Positions 28,902 through 38,511 of a stretch of 38,593 nucleotides of DNA are shown piece by piece. This stretch comes from an uncultured Granulosicoccaceae bacterium (GTDB taxonomy: Bacteria > Pseudomonadota > Gammaproteobacteria > Granulosicoccales > Granulosicoccaceae). Every line of letters starts with the position of its first letter. The stretch's first letter is position 1. The stretch covers positions 1-38,593 of the forward strand of contig CALGJU010000232.1 of assembly GCA_937928685.1 (NCBI GenBank). Direction: 5' to 3'. The position numbers and the translations under genes are program-made. The notes below the pieces were generated by a model. That model saw nothing but the letters and a program-made list of their open reading frames with translations. It searched no databases and had not been told where the DNA came from.

Positions 28902-30106
28902 ATACCGGGGATATTGTTCGTTATTCTTTTTTCTCGATCGAACGAGCCCGATCAAGAACCTTATTGATGCTGTTAGCAGTGGCAATTGCAGTCACGTCGG
29001 TGATCCTGCTCATCGGCCTCGGTGAAGCCGCCAGACGCTATGTGACACGGGAATTCGCAAGTCTCGGTACCAATCTGGTTTTTGTATTGCCCGGCAAGTC
29101 AGAGACCACTGGTGGTGCCATGAGTGCCAGTCTTGGTGCCACTACGCGACCAATAACAATTGCAGATGCGCAAGCGCTTACCCGTCACCCTGCAGTATTT
29201 AGAGTCGCTCCTATGGTGATCGGTGCGGCGAGCGTTAACCGAGCCGGATTAGAACGTGAATCTGTTGTGCAGGGCACTACCGCCGAGATGCTGCCACTGC
29301 GTGAATGGCAAATGTACAAGGGCAGCTTTCTACCGGGCGGCAACTGGCAACATGCCAGTCCTGTATGCGTGATCGGCCGCGAGATAGAAACTGAGTTGTT
29401 TGGCTCTGAATCTTCAGTCGGGCAATTCTTAAGGATTGGTGAGAGCCGTTTCCGTGTTATCGGTGTTCTTGATCACGCGCCAAGCACGTTCGGAATGACC
29501 GTCGATGAATCGATTATTGTTCCTATCGCATCTGCTATGAGATTGTTTAATACAGACAACGTTTTCAGGATCATGATCGAAAGTAACCACCCCGATTCAA
29601 TACCCGCCATTTCTACGTTTGTCACAAAAACCTTAAAAGCCCGACACCATGGCGAGGACGATGCCACAGTGATTACACAGGATGCAGTGCACGAAACATT
29701 CAATACCATTTTCAACGCACTGACACTGACCGTCGCAGGCATAGCCGCGATCAGTCTGGCAGTGGCGGGGGTGTTAATCATGAATGTGATGTTAGAGACC
29801 GTTTCACAGAGAACCGGGGAAGTCGGTTTGTTAAAGGCACTTGGTGCATCGCCATCGCAAATTGTATGGTTGTTCCTGACCGAGTCTGCAATGTTGTCAT
29901 TATTTGGTGCGCTGATCGGAGTCGTTGTCGGATTAACAGCTTGTTGGCTGGTGTCGGCCTATTACCCGATACTCGATATGCTGCCACCCGTGTGGGCAGT
30001 AGCTGCCGGGGTACTGGTAGCGTTTATAACCGGGCTTGTGTTCGGTATATTGCCCGCGCGTCGAGCAGCCGCGCTCGACCCCATCGCCTCACTGGCAAAA
30101 CACTAG
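28898..30106 (+). CDS. ABC transporter permease (MacB_PCD + FtsX)
   Basis: N-terminal TM, periplasmic core, C-terminal GEVGLLKALGASPSQIVWLFLTESAMLSLFGALIG. Confidence 0.9.
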   Translation: MNTGDIVRYSFFSIERARSRTLLMLLAVAIAVTSVILLIGLGEAARRYVTREFASLGTNLVFVLPGKSETTGGAMSASLGATTRPITIADAQALTRHPAVFRVAPMVIGAASVNRAGLERESVVQGTTAEMLPLREWQMYKGSFLPGGNWQHASPVCVIGREIETELFGSESSVGQFLRIGESRFRVIGVLDHAPSTFGMTVDESIIVPIASAMRLFNTDNVFRIMIESNHPDSIPAISTFVTKTLKARHHGEDDATVITQDAVHETFNTIFNALTLTVAGIAAISLAVAGVLIMNVMLETVSQRTGEVGLLKALGASPSQIVWLFLTESAMLSLFGALIGVVVGLTACWLVSAYYPILDMLPPVWAVAAGVLVAFITGLVFGILPARRAAALDPIASLAKH

Positions 30107-30118
30107 GAGGGCGTCAGT

Positions 30119-31318
30119 ATGCAGAGTAAAGATTTTTTAAAACTGACGTTTAGTTCGATTACTGATAATCGGGTTCGCAGCACTTTGACCACACTCGGTA
30201 TTGCGATTGGCATTGCTGCGGTAGTGCTGCTTACTTCGATTGGTGAGGGGATTAATCAGTTTGTAGTGACCCAATTTACGCAGTTCGGCACTACCATTGT
30301 TCAAATTCAACCTGGTAAGACGGCCACACTGGGCAGTTCCATTGGAGCAATCAATACCACCAGACCCCTGACGCTTGACGACTCACTTGCACTTGCCCGT
30401 CTGCCGCACATAGAAGCAGTTGTCGGCTTTGTTGTGGGAAATGCTGAAATTGAAGGCAATCGACGTCAGCGGCGCAGCACGGTATATGGCACCAGCCCCG
30501 CATTTCCAGAGGCTTTTTCATTTGCAGTGGCTGCAGGTAATTTTTTACCTGATGACAACCCGCACTTTCCCCGGCCTACCGCTGTCCTGGGCAGCAAAAT
30601 GCGCCATGAACTATTTGGCGATATCAACCCATTGGGAAAGTTTATTCGCATTGGCGGCAATCGCTACCGGGTTGTCGGAGTGATGCAGGCCAAAGGACAG
30701 ATGCTTGGTATTGATCTCGACGACACCGTCTATTTGCCTTTAGCACGCGCAATGGAACTATTTAACAGCCAATCTTTAATGGAAGTTGATCTGCTGTATG
30801 CTGAAACCGCGCCAGTCGAGGAGGTAGTGGCCAGTGCCAAACGATTGCTGCATGCAAGACACGGTAGCGACGACGTCACCATTGTCACTCAACAGCAAAT
30901 GATGCAGGTACTTGACTCGATCCTCGGCGTGTTAACCACCGCCGTCGCGGGTCTCGGCGCCATCTCACTGGTGGTGGGAGGGATAGGCATACTGACCATC
31001 ATGACTATCGCTGTACGCGAACGCACAAATGAAATAGGTTTGCTGCGGGCGCTGGGAGCAACGCGCTCGCAGATCTTACAGCTGTTTCTTGGTGAAGCTG
31101 TTTTGTTGGCCGCGCTTGGGGGATTTTTCGGCCTGTTGATTGGCTTTGGAGGGGCACAGCTGCTGCACTTATTTATCCCGGCGCTTCCGGTTCAAACCTC
31201 TATGTTTTATGTCTTATTGGCGGAGGCGGTGGCACTGATGGTTGGCCTGATTGCAGGCGTTTTACCAGCACGTGGTGCGGCAGTAATGTTACCGGTTGAC
31301 GCATTGCGAGCAGAGTGA
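30119..31318 (+). CDS. ABC transporter permease (MacB_PCD + FtsX), paralog of the preceding gene
   Basis: SITDNRVRSTLTTLGIAIGIAAVVLLTSIGEG…NEIGLLRALGATRSQILQLFLGEAVLL. Confidence 0.9.
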   Translation: MQSKDFLKLTFSSITDNRVRSTLTTLGIAIGIAAVVLLTSIGEGINQFVVTQFTQFGTTIVQIQPGKTATLGSSIGAINTTRPLTLDDSLALARLPHIEAVVGFVVGNAEIEGNRRQRRSTVYGTSPAFPEAFSFAVAAGNFLPDDNPHFPRPTAVLGSKMRHELFGDINPLGKFIRIGGNRYRVVGVMQAKGQMLGIDLDDTVYLPLARAMELFNSQSLMEVDLLYAETAPVEEVVASAKRLLHARHGSDDVTIVTQQQMMQVLDSILGVLTTAVAGLGAISLVVGGIGILTIMTIAVRERTNEIGLLRALGATRSQILQLFLGEAVLLAALGGFFGLLIGFGGAQLLHLFIPALPVQTSMFYVLLAEAVALMVGLIAGVLPARGAAVMLPVDALRAE

Positions 31319-31401
31319 CATCAACAATAGATAAGTAGCTCTGCACACGTGATGGGTACAGCGCAAAATTTATCGAATAATATCTTAAACCCAGTTGTGC
31401 T

Positions 31402-31440
31402 CCATGTTACCTTTCGTAACCCGAGAGGTTTTAAACATGG
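31402..31440 (+). terminator. Imperfect inverted repeat downstream of the permeases (ccatgtt…aacatgg), possible terminator or regulatory hairpin
   Basis: Outer arms CCATGTT/AACATGG are perfect; inner ACCTTTCG/CGAGAGGT are near-complementary. Confidence 0.4.
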
Positions 31441-31599
31441 CTTTACACACAGTCTAATATAGATATAGTAAGTTCTTGTATATATGGGAAAAATTCCACA
31501 CCTGAACAGAGGGATAATAGGCAGCTCACTATGTTATTCTGTTGTCGTTTTCCAGGCAGCGCTTACATTAAATAGAGCGGCCATTCATGCTTAATAGAC

Positions 31600-31627
31600 C
31601 GCTTAAACAGGAACGCTTAAACAGGAA
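31600..31627. repeat. 14-bp perfect tandem duplication CGCTTAAACAGGAA x2
   Basis: Read directly; upstream of the response regulator gene. Confidence 0.85.
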
Positions 31628-31655
31628 TGGATAGGCCAGACAGAACAGATGGGCA

Positions 31656-32420
31656 GTGTACTGCGATCGAGTATTTATTTTAGTGATAGATTCAAACCAG
31701 AAAATACTTGTAGTCGATGACGAAGCGCCGATCCGCAAGCTACTACGCAGATGCCTCGAACGGGAGACCTTTCATGTTCTAGAGGCAGAGAACAGCGCGC
31801 AAACGCTTGATTTACTGCGCGGCAACGATATCAATCTGATCACCCTGGACCTATCGCTGGGTGGTGAAGATGGTCTGGAGCTTGCGCGTGCAATTCGGGC
31901 TGAATCTCAGGTGCCGATCATTATGGTCAGTGGCAAAGGAGACTTGATTGATACCGTCGTCGGGCTCGAGATAGGCGCTGATGACTACATTAGTAAACCG
32001 TTTGAGCTACGGGAAGTAGTAGCACGTGTGCGTGCGGTTCTTCGACGCTATCAGCCTGCCGCTCAGCCACAGCCAACACCGGCCGCCCAGGCCGACAGCG
32101 GTGAGGAGCTTCATTTCGAGCGCTGGATACTAAACTGCATCACTCGTGAACTACATGATACTGACGGCAACCCTGTGCCTCTCACGACTGGCGAATTCGA
32201 TCTGCTCCACCTATTCGTAAAAAGCCCGCGCAAAGTACTCAGCCGTGATCAAATCATGGATGAACTAAAGGGTAATGAGTGGCTGCCTAATGATCGTACA
32301 ATTGACAATCAGGTCGCAAGATTACGAAAGAAGCTTACTCTTGAGGGTGATCAACAGCTTATTAAGACCGTTCGTGGATCAGGATATTTGTTTACACCGC
32401 AAGTTACGTTTTGTAGCTAG
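31656..32420 (+). CDS. OmpR-family response regulator (no adjacent kinase); true start may be the GTG at about 31683
   Basis: Receiver ILVVDDEAPIRKLLRR…IMVSGKGD…GADDYISKPFE; winged-helix C-terminus LTTGEFDLLHLFVKSPRKVLSRDQIMDEL…RTIDNQVARLRKKL. Confidence 0.9.
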   Translation: MYCDRVFILVIDSNQKILVVDDEAPIRKLLRRCLERETFHVLEAENSAQTLDLLRGNDINLITLDLSLGGEDGLELARAIRAESQVPIIMVSGKGDLIDTVVGLEIGADDYISKPFELREVVARVRAVLRRYQPAAQPQPTPAAQADSGEELHFERWILNCITRELHDTDGNPVPLTTGEFDLLHLFVKSPRKVLSRDQIMDELKGNEWLPNDRTIDNQVARLRKKLTLEGDQQLIKTVRGSGYLFTPQVTFCS

Positions 32421-32554
32421 CCTGCATTATTCACAAGGCGACCAGTGAACTAGGCGCTAAGTCTTTATATGCAGTGTATTAGGTCGATAAACGAATTATT
32501 TCGATTTAGCCGCTACCACAAATAACGCCGTATTATCCCAAAGTGCACAGGTGC

Positions 32555-33280
32555 TCAGGCGAATCGGGTCACCACATTGCCTGCTGAAAATGCAATCACA
32601 GCGGCAATACCGCCGAGAAGTGTCGTCTGCAAGGCTGATGTAAACCACGACTCAGCCGTCCAGCGGGCCTTTAAAGCGCCAACAGTAAAAAAAGTCATCG
32701 CGGCGATAAGGCATGAAAGTATATAGGGGGTTTCTGAACCTCCTAAAAACGGCATCAGGGCAGCGCCACCGCACACCACGAATGCCACAAAAGTAGCTAG
32801 CGCGGCAGCAAAAGGTTTGGGCTCGCCCGGTGGGAGTCCGTATTCGTCTGAAAGCATTAAGTTGATCCAAAGCGATTCATGACGAGTAATGATCTCGGTA
32901 GTGTTGATCAGATCTGCACCCTTCAGCCCATGGCGCGAAAGAATATACTTAAGCTCTGCTTTTTCGCCTTGCGGAAATTCACTGATGTGTCGTTGTTCAT
33001 TAGCGCGTATTCGCCGATGATTAAACTGCTCAGAGCGTGTGCCTAAGTAGTTGCTTGTGGCCATTGAAAAGCCGTCTGCCAAAACGTTTGCAAGACCCAG
33101 TACGATAATAACGTTTTGCGGCAAGCCGGCCCCTGCCACTCCGGAAATAATGGCAAACGTAGTAACGGTTCCGTCTATTGATCCGTAAACAAAATCACGC
33201 AACAAGCTACGATCGTTTGAGCCTGCTATGCGTTGCTCAATCTCCTGTGGAGAATGTCCATGATCCAGGCCTGTATCCAT
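32555..33280 (-). CDS. VIT1/CCC1-family Fe/Mn transporter-like membrane protein
   Basis: DFVYGSIDGTVTTFAIISGVAGAGL…LGLANVLADGFSMATSNYLGTRSE. Confidence 0.88.
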   Translation of the reverse strand: MDTGLDHGHSPQEIEQRIAGSNDRSLLRDFVYGSIDGTVTTFAIISGVAGAGLPQNVIIVLGLANVLADGFSMATSNYLGTRSEQFNHRRIRANEQRHISEFPQGEKAELKYILSRHGLKGADLINTTEIITRHESLWINLMLSDEYGLPPGEPKPFAAALATFVAFVVCGGAALMPFLGGSETPYILSCLIAAMTFFTVGALKARWTAESWFTSALQTTLLGGIAAVIAFSAGNVVTRFA

Positions 33281-33386
33281 AATTGTATTTATAAACCGTT
33301 CATCATTTGTGCCGCTGTTTACTAAAATAACGACACGAGCCGTTAGACACCAAATACCAAGAATGCCTTTTCTGCTGCATTAATAA

Positions 33387-33400
33387 TTGACTGACATCAA
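33387..33400. promoter_or_regulatory. FNR/Anr-like box TTGACtgacATCAA (1 mismatch)
   Basis: Read directly; VIT1/hsp20 divergent region. Confidence 0.5.
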
Positions 33401-33462
33401 TAAAGGCATCTGCTTGATGTAGTGCTATTGGTCCATAACCAGTTTGACCTTATCGTTTTTAA

Positions 33463-33476
33463 TTGATTCAGGTCAA
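33463..33476. promoter_or_regulatory. FNR/Anr-like box TTGATtcagGTCAA (1 mismatch)
   Basis: Read directly; centred about 82 bp upstream of hsp20. Confidence 0.55.
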
Positions 33477-33551
33477 TAGGCTGCAAACGCATTTCACTGA
33501 TATTGCATCAACAGTGACAATCACTGTGTTTAAGCCACCACTCAGGAGATA

Positions 33552-34142
33552 ATGATGAACTTAAATAATTTCTTTCCTTCAATTCGTAAACAAGCACTTC
33601 GTCCTGATCCGTTTAAGGATTTGCAAGTGGAAATCGCTAGGGTGTTTGATCAGTTTAATGATTTTCGGCCTGTCTTAAGCGATCTAGACGCGACTGACAA
33701 TGGGGGTTATCTGCGAGCGCCTAATATCGATATCACGGAAACAGATACTGCACTTGAAATAACAGCAGAGATACCCGGCGTTAATGAAGAAGACGTTGAC
33801 GTACAGTTGAATGGAGATTTACTGACAATTACCGGAAAACGAGAAGAGGAGATTAATGACGAAGGTAAAAATTACCGCATAGTGGAAAGATCCAGCGGTA
33901 GTTTTAAACGCACAATCCGCCTGCCTTTTGATCCTGATACTGAAAAAGTAGACGCTGAATTAAATGCCGGAGTACTCACATTGGCAATAGAAAAACCAGT
34001 TGAAGTAATCGATAAGGTTAAGAAAATTGCAATTAAAAAAGGTAATGACAAAGCGCTTGGCGGTGAAAAAAAGCAAACCGCTAAAGCGACGCCAACGAAG
34101 GCTAGTTCAAAAGACAAGGAGGAGGAGGTGGCAACAAGTTAG
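33552..34142 (+). CDS. Hsp20/alpha-crystallin small heat-shock protein
   Basis: APNIDITETDTALEITAEIPGVNEEDVDVQLNGDLLTITGKRE…FKRTIRLPFDPDTEKVDAELNAGVLTLAIEKP. Confidence 0.93.
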   Translation: MMNLNNFFPSIRKQALRPDPFKDLQVEIARVFDQFNDFRPVLSDLDATDNGGYLRAPNIDITETDTALEITAEIPGVNEEDVDVQLNGDLLTITGKREEEINDEGKNYRIVERSSGSFKRTIRLPFDPDTEKVDAELNAGVLTLAIEKPVEVIDKVKKIAIKKGNDKALGGEKKQTAKATPTKASSKDKEEEVATS

Positions 34143-34163
34143 ATTATCCGAGCTTGTAGTGCT

Positions 34164-34186
34164 GGTCCGGTTAATTTAACCGGACC
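34164..34186 (+). terminator. Hairpin terminator downstream of hsp20 (ggtccggttaa-t-ttaaccggacc then ttt)
   Basis: 11-bp perfect arms 22 bp past the hsp20 stop, short following T-run. Confidence 0.65.
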
Positions 34187-34467
34187 TTTAGTTCACTAAA
34201 TTCAGGAGTTGAGCATATAACCTTGACTTAGCTGGTGAGGCGAACCAAGTAGTGTAGTGGTTAATAAATTTGCAGGGTTGAGAGCGACTAATGACTGTAT
34301 ATAACAAAAAACATATTGTCTATTCAATGCCACAGCGCGACTTTGCGTCACATCTCATCGGATGACACTCGGCACATGGCAAGCCACGAATCTTCCGCGA
34401 TCTAATAACCTATCTAATAATATTGGCTTTGGATGTCGAACCCATATAAACAATACAGGCTAACGAA

Positions 34468-36840
34468 GTGCAAAACGCAGTGTATAAAACGCAATCGAAA
34501 TCAGTTACCAACCTAATGACAGGCACTGACCCTACCGATGTGATAAGCCCCACCGATGTCAAAGACCCTGTATGTGGCATGCAAGCCTATGATGACGGAC
34601 GCAGTCCCGAGTCTGATTATCAAGGTGCTAAATACTATTTTTGCTCCAGCGGTTGTAAGCAGCGTTTCAACGTTGATCCGTGGTTTTATGTTTCGGGTAC
34701 CCATCATCAGGTAAGTCAAAACGTTACTGAAGAAACACAGTATTCGTGCCCGATGGATCCTGAGATCATTCAGGATACGCCCGGCACTTGCCCGATATGT
34801 GGCATGGCGTTAGAGCCAATGTCTGCCACGCTATCAGAAGAAAACCCCGAATTAGTTGATTTCACTCGTCGATTCAAAATTGGTTTGTTATTCACCATTC
34901 CTTTATTTTTGATTTCCATGGGCCCAATGGTAGGCCTGCCAATTAGATCATGGCTAGGTGAAATAACCGCTATATGGACAGAGTTATTCCTTGCAACACC
35001 TGTGGTGCTTTGGGTGGCATTGCCATTCTTTCAGCGCGGAATTGAATCGCTAAAGTATATGCATTTAAACATGTGGACTCTAATCACCCTGGGGGTAACA
35101 GCTGCGTATGGCGTAAGCCTTGCCGCTGTGTTGTTTCCCGATCAGTTTCCTTCAGTCTTTCTGCGCAACGGTCATATGCCTGTCTATTTTGAAGCGGCAG
35201 CAGTGGTTATTGTGCTGGTTTTATTGGGTCAGATTCTGGAGCTTAAAGCCCGGGCACGTACCAGTGAGGCTATTCGAGAATTGCTAAACCTTGCCCCTGA
35301 AGTTGCCAGTCGTATAAACCCTGATGGTAGTGAATACGATGTACCACTGGCTCATGTGGTCGTTGGTAATAAGCTACGCCTGCGACCGGGGGACAGCGTA
35401 CCGGTAGACGGCACTGTGTTATCCGGCACTTCAACAATTGATGAAAGCATGATCACCGGTGAACCGATACCAGTGGTGAAGTCAGTTGAGTCGCCTGTAT
35501 CTGCAGGTACCATTAATGGCGATGGCAGTATGATAATTGTCGCCGATAAGGTGGGGCAGGAAACGATACTGGCGAAAATCATAGAGATGGTCGGCAAAGC
35601 ACAGCGATCAAGACCTCCGATACAGAATATGGCTGACCGGGTGGCGCGTTGGTTCGTGCCAGGGGTTGTAGTCATTGCTATTATGGCATTTTCTCTCTGG
35701 CTGCTGTTTGGTCCGGCACCGCAGCTACCCTTCGCGATTGTATCTGCAGTGTCTGTGTTAGTGATCGCTTGCCCTTGTGCACTGGGACTTGCAACGCCCA
35801 TGTCAGTCATGACCGCCATGGGACGCGGTGCTCAGGGCGGGGTGCTGGTGAGGGATGCAACCTCGCTTGAATTGATGGCTCAGGTTGATGCACTGATTGT
35901 TGATAAAACCGGCACGCTTACAGAGGGCAAGCCAACATTGACTGACTGTGAGGCAATAAATGGTGCATCCGAAAATGAAGTGATTTTAATGGCAGCCGCA
36001 CTCGAGTTTAACTCACAGCATCCACTGGCGCATGCGATTGTTGAAGCGGCGCAACAAAGAGAATTAAAAATTGGATCAGTAATCGAGTTTAATAATGTTA
36101 GTGGCAAAGGTATTGTGGGTGCTATTGATGGACACACTGTTGTGTTTGGAAATGCCAGTTTAATGCGTGATCACAATGTTGACATGACACAACTGACCGA
36201 GCGTGCGCAGGAACTGCAATCCGATAGCAAGACTGTTATGTACCTTGCCCGTGATTCTGTGTTGCTTGGTTTGATTGGTGTTGCCGACAAAATAAAGGCC
36301 ACTGCTGCGGAGGCAATAAGCGCACTACAACGCGAGGGTATAAAAGTCATTCTCGCCACCGGCGACAACCCTCAGACAGCAGGTGTCGTTGGTGCTTTAT
36401 TATCTATAGACGAAGTGCATGCGGGTTTGTTACCTGAGCAAAAACAGGCATTGATCCATGAGCTGAAAAGTATGGGCCACACGGTGGCCATGGTCGGTGA
36501 TGGCGTTAATGATGCACCAGCGCTTGCGGCCGCCGATGTCGGTATTGCAATGGCTGATGGTTCAGATGTGGCGGTTGAAAGTGCCGGTATCACTTTATTG
36601 AAAGGCGACCCGGCGGGCATTGTTAAATCACGAAAATTGGCCCAGGCAACAATAAGAAACATCAAACAGAACCTGTTTTTTGCCTTTGCTTATAATGCCG
36701 CCGGAATTCCAGTAGCAGCAGGCATTCTATATCCGCTCACTGGATCAGTAATGTCACCGATGCTGGCAGCTGCTGCCATGAGTCTTTCGTCCGTGTCTGT
36801 GATCAGTAATTCCCTGCGGCTGAGAAAACTCGTTCTTTAA
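34468..36840 (+). CDS. Copper-type P1B ATPase with N-terminal YHS and heavy-metal-binding (CPMDPE…CPICGM) domains; GTG start
   Basis: YHS DPVCGM…YFCSSGCKQRF; YSCPMDPEIIQDTPGTCPICGMALEPM; CPCALGLATP; DKTGTLTEG; GDGVNDAPAL. Confidence 0.92.
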   Translation: MQNAVYKTQSKSVTNLMTGTDPTDVISPTDVKDPVCGMQAYDDGRSPESDYQGAKYYFCSSGCKQRFNVDPWFYVSGTHHQVSQNVTEETQYSCPMDPEIIQDTPGTCPICGMALEPMSATLSEENPELVDFTRRFKIGLLFTIPLFLISMGPMVGLPIRSWLGEITAIWTELFLATPVVLWVALPFFQRGIESLKYMHLNMWTLITLGVTAAYGVSLAAVLFPDQFPSVFLRNGHMPVYFEAAAVVIVLVLLGQILELKARARTSEAIRELLNLAPEVASRINPDGSEYDVPLAHVVVGNKLRLRPGDSVPVDGTVLSGTSTIDESMITGEPIPVVKSVESPVSAGTINGDGSMIIVADKVGQETILAKIIEMVGKAQRSRPPIQNMADRVARWFVPGVVVIAIMAFSLWLLFGPAPQLPFAIVSAVSVLVIACPCALGLATPMSVMTAMGRGAQGGVLVRDATSLELMAQVDALIVDKTGTLTEGKPTLTDCEAINGASENEVILMAAALEFNSQHPLAHAIVEAAQQRELKIGSVIEFNNVSGKGIVGAIDGHTVVFGNASLMRDHNVDMTQLTERAQELQSDSKTVMYLARDSVLLGLIGVADKIKATAAEAISALQREGIKVILATGDNPQTAGVVGALLSIDEVHAGLLPEQKQALIHELKSMGHTVAMVGDGVNDAPALAAADVGIAMADGSDVAVESAGITLLKGDPAGIVKSRKLAQATIRNIKQNLFFAFAYNAAGIPVAAGILYPLTGSVMSPMLAAAAMSLSSVSVISNSLRLRKLVL

Positions 36841-36845
36841 CCGCA

Positions 36846-38045
36846 GTGGCGGACATGAAAATGAATCACTTCGGAACCGACGTATCGACATTACTGATTG
36901 GCGTCGGAAGCTTACTGCTGCTGGGTCTTGCGACTGATTTTCTTGGTAGAAAAACAGCGCTGCCACGCGTGACATTGCTTTTTCTATTCGGTTTTCTGTT
37001 AGGGCCGGGTGCATTCGATATATTACCAAAGAACGCTAGCGACTGGATGCCACTGATAACCAACATATCGTTGTTACTGGTGGGTTTTTTATTGGGTGGA
37101 AAAATCACACGCGCAAACACGATTGAAAACGGCATGGTCGTTTTAGGTGTTTCAATCAGTGTAGTGCTGACGACAGTAGTAGTCGTTGCCGGTGGATTGC
37201 TGTTGATGGGTGTTCCTGTAATTGTAGCGATACTGCTCGGTGGTATTGCCACCGCTACTGATCCGGCGGCAACCTTAGATGTTATTAAAGAAAACAATGC
37301 AGCGGGGAAATTCACCAATACATTACAAGGTATTGTCGGCATTGATGACGTCTGGGGCTTGATTGCATTTAGCATCGTACTTGCTGTAGCAAAGACATTG
37401 AGCGGTGAAGGCGCATCACTGCAGATTGTGGCTTACTCACTTTGGGAGCTGGGTGGAGCGGTAATACTCGGCATCGTGCTTGGTATACCTATGTCGTATG
37501 CCGTCGGAAGGGTGAAACCCGGCCAACCAACCCTACTTGAAGCACTCGGCATGGTTTTACTTTGCGGTGGTATTGCACAGTACATTGGCGTCTCTTATTT
37601 GTTGTCGGCAATGGTGTTGGGAGTGGTGGTGACAAATTTTGCCAAACATCATGAAAGGCCGTTCCATGAACTGGAAGATATCGAGTGGCCATTTATGGTG
37701 CTGTTTTTCACCTTAACAGGTGCATCATTAGAGCTCTCTATGTTGTCAGCTATCGCTTTGCCTATCATCGGTTACATTGCGCTTCGCTGCCTGGCCAGGC
37801 TCGTCGGCTGTTGGCCAGGGGCAGTACTGGCAGGCGGTAGTGACAGCGTAAAAAAATGGATGGGAGGAGCCTTATTGCCACAGGCAGGGGTGGCGATGGG
37901 TATGGCACTAATAGCATCGGCACAGTTCCCCCAATACGCTGACGTCATAATTCCAGTGGTGGTGGTGGCGACCATGTTTTTTGAATTAGTAGGACCGGTA
38001 TTTACAAAGATTGGATTGGCTAAAGCGGGTGACCTGCCAAAATAG
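36846..38045 (+). CDS. CPA2/Kef-type cation:proton antiporter (start may be ATG 36855)
   Basis: 399 aa multi-TM; LLFLFGFLLGPGAFDILP; GGIATATDPAATLDVIKE; GIDDVWGLIAF. Confidence 0.85.
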   Translation: MADMKMNHFGTDVSTLLIGVGSLLLLGLATDFLGRKTALPRVTLLFLFGFLLGPGAFDILPKNASDWMPLITNISLLLVGFLLGGKITRANTIENGMVVLGVSISVVLTTVVVVAGGLLLMGVPVIVAILLGGIATATDPAATLDVIKENNAAGKFTNTLQGIVGIDDVWGLIAFSIVLAVAKTLSGEGASLQIVAYSLWELGGAVILGIVLGIPMSYAVGRVKPGQPTLLEALGMVLLCGGIAQYIGVSYLLSAMVLGVVVTNFAKHHERPFHELEDIEWPFMVLFFTLTGASLELSMLSAIALPIIGYIALRCLARLVGCWPGAVLAGGSDSVKKWMGGALLPQAGVAMGMALIASAQFPQYADVIIPVVVVATMFFELVGPVFTKIGLAKAGDLPK

Positions 38046-38127
38046 AATGTACCTTTACATAAACTTGAGATTGATGAAAATCTAGATTCAAGTGAGATGC
38101 CGTCATCATCATGAATAATCTGGGTTA

Positions 38128-38209
38128 GTACCTGGAACAAGAATGAAGTCGGTAATACACGGCTTGCCACTCGCTCACGCGTCGGGTTTCCTGAGTATGG
38201 AAGTTCCCC
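38128..38209. repeat. 82-bp direct repeat copy 1 (gtacctggaacaagaatgaag…gtatggaagttcccc)
   Basis: Identical by eye to 38512..38593. Confidence 0.95.
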
Positions 38210-38301
38210 GATTGAGTGCTTTGTTGCTTTGAGGCTGTGCAAGAATTGCAAATCCGGTAGGTGTCTCCGAATAACTACCACCAACTACAGCCCCATGACA
38301 T

Positions 38302-38436
38302 ACCCGCCAGCGTGAGCGAGGGATACCCTGTACGTAAAGTTACTCTCGTACACCCAAGAGAGCACTATCTAATCAGCGCAGGGGGTATAATTGAGCGGCT
38401 TGACGAGCTGGATATCCCTCGCTCACGCCGGCGGGT
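38302..38436. repeat. Inverted-repeat element: 24-bp arms acccgcc(a/g)gcgtgagcgagggata (38302-38325) and its complement (38413-38436), 87-bp spacer; REPIN/MITE-like
   Basis: Arms complementary at 23 of 24 positions; core also recurs as CTCGCTCACGCgtCGGGTTT at 38170 and 38554. Confidence 0.75.
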
Positions 38437-38461
38437 TTGTTGACCGGGAGCTACAACAAAC
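38435..38461. repeat. Small hairpin gtttgttg-accgggagcta-caacaaac
   Basis: 8-bp perfect arms, 11-nt loop. Confidence 0.5.
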
Positions 38462-38511
38462 ATGTCAGGGAGATTTTCCAGTTCGTTTTACGAAAGTCCT
38501 AATATGTTGCG

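Noticed and set aside
35352-35819. 155-aa minus-strand ORF
   Set aside because: Antisense to the P-type ATPase; no recognisable domain.
36866-37375. 169-aa minus-strand ORF
   Set aside because: Antisense to the Kef-type antiporter; compositionally a shadow ORF.
37772-38284. 170-aa minus-strand ORF
   Set aside because: Mostly antisense to the antiporter and running into the repeat region; no family signature.
38261-38443. 60-aa plus-strand ORF in the terminal repeat region
   Set aside because: Consists largely of the inverted-repeat element; more likely non-coding.
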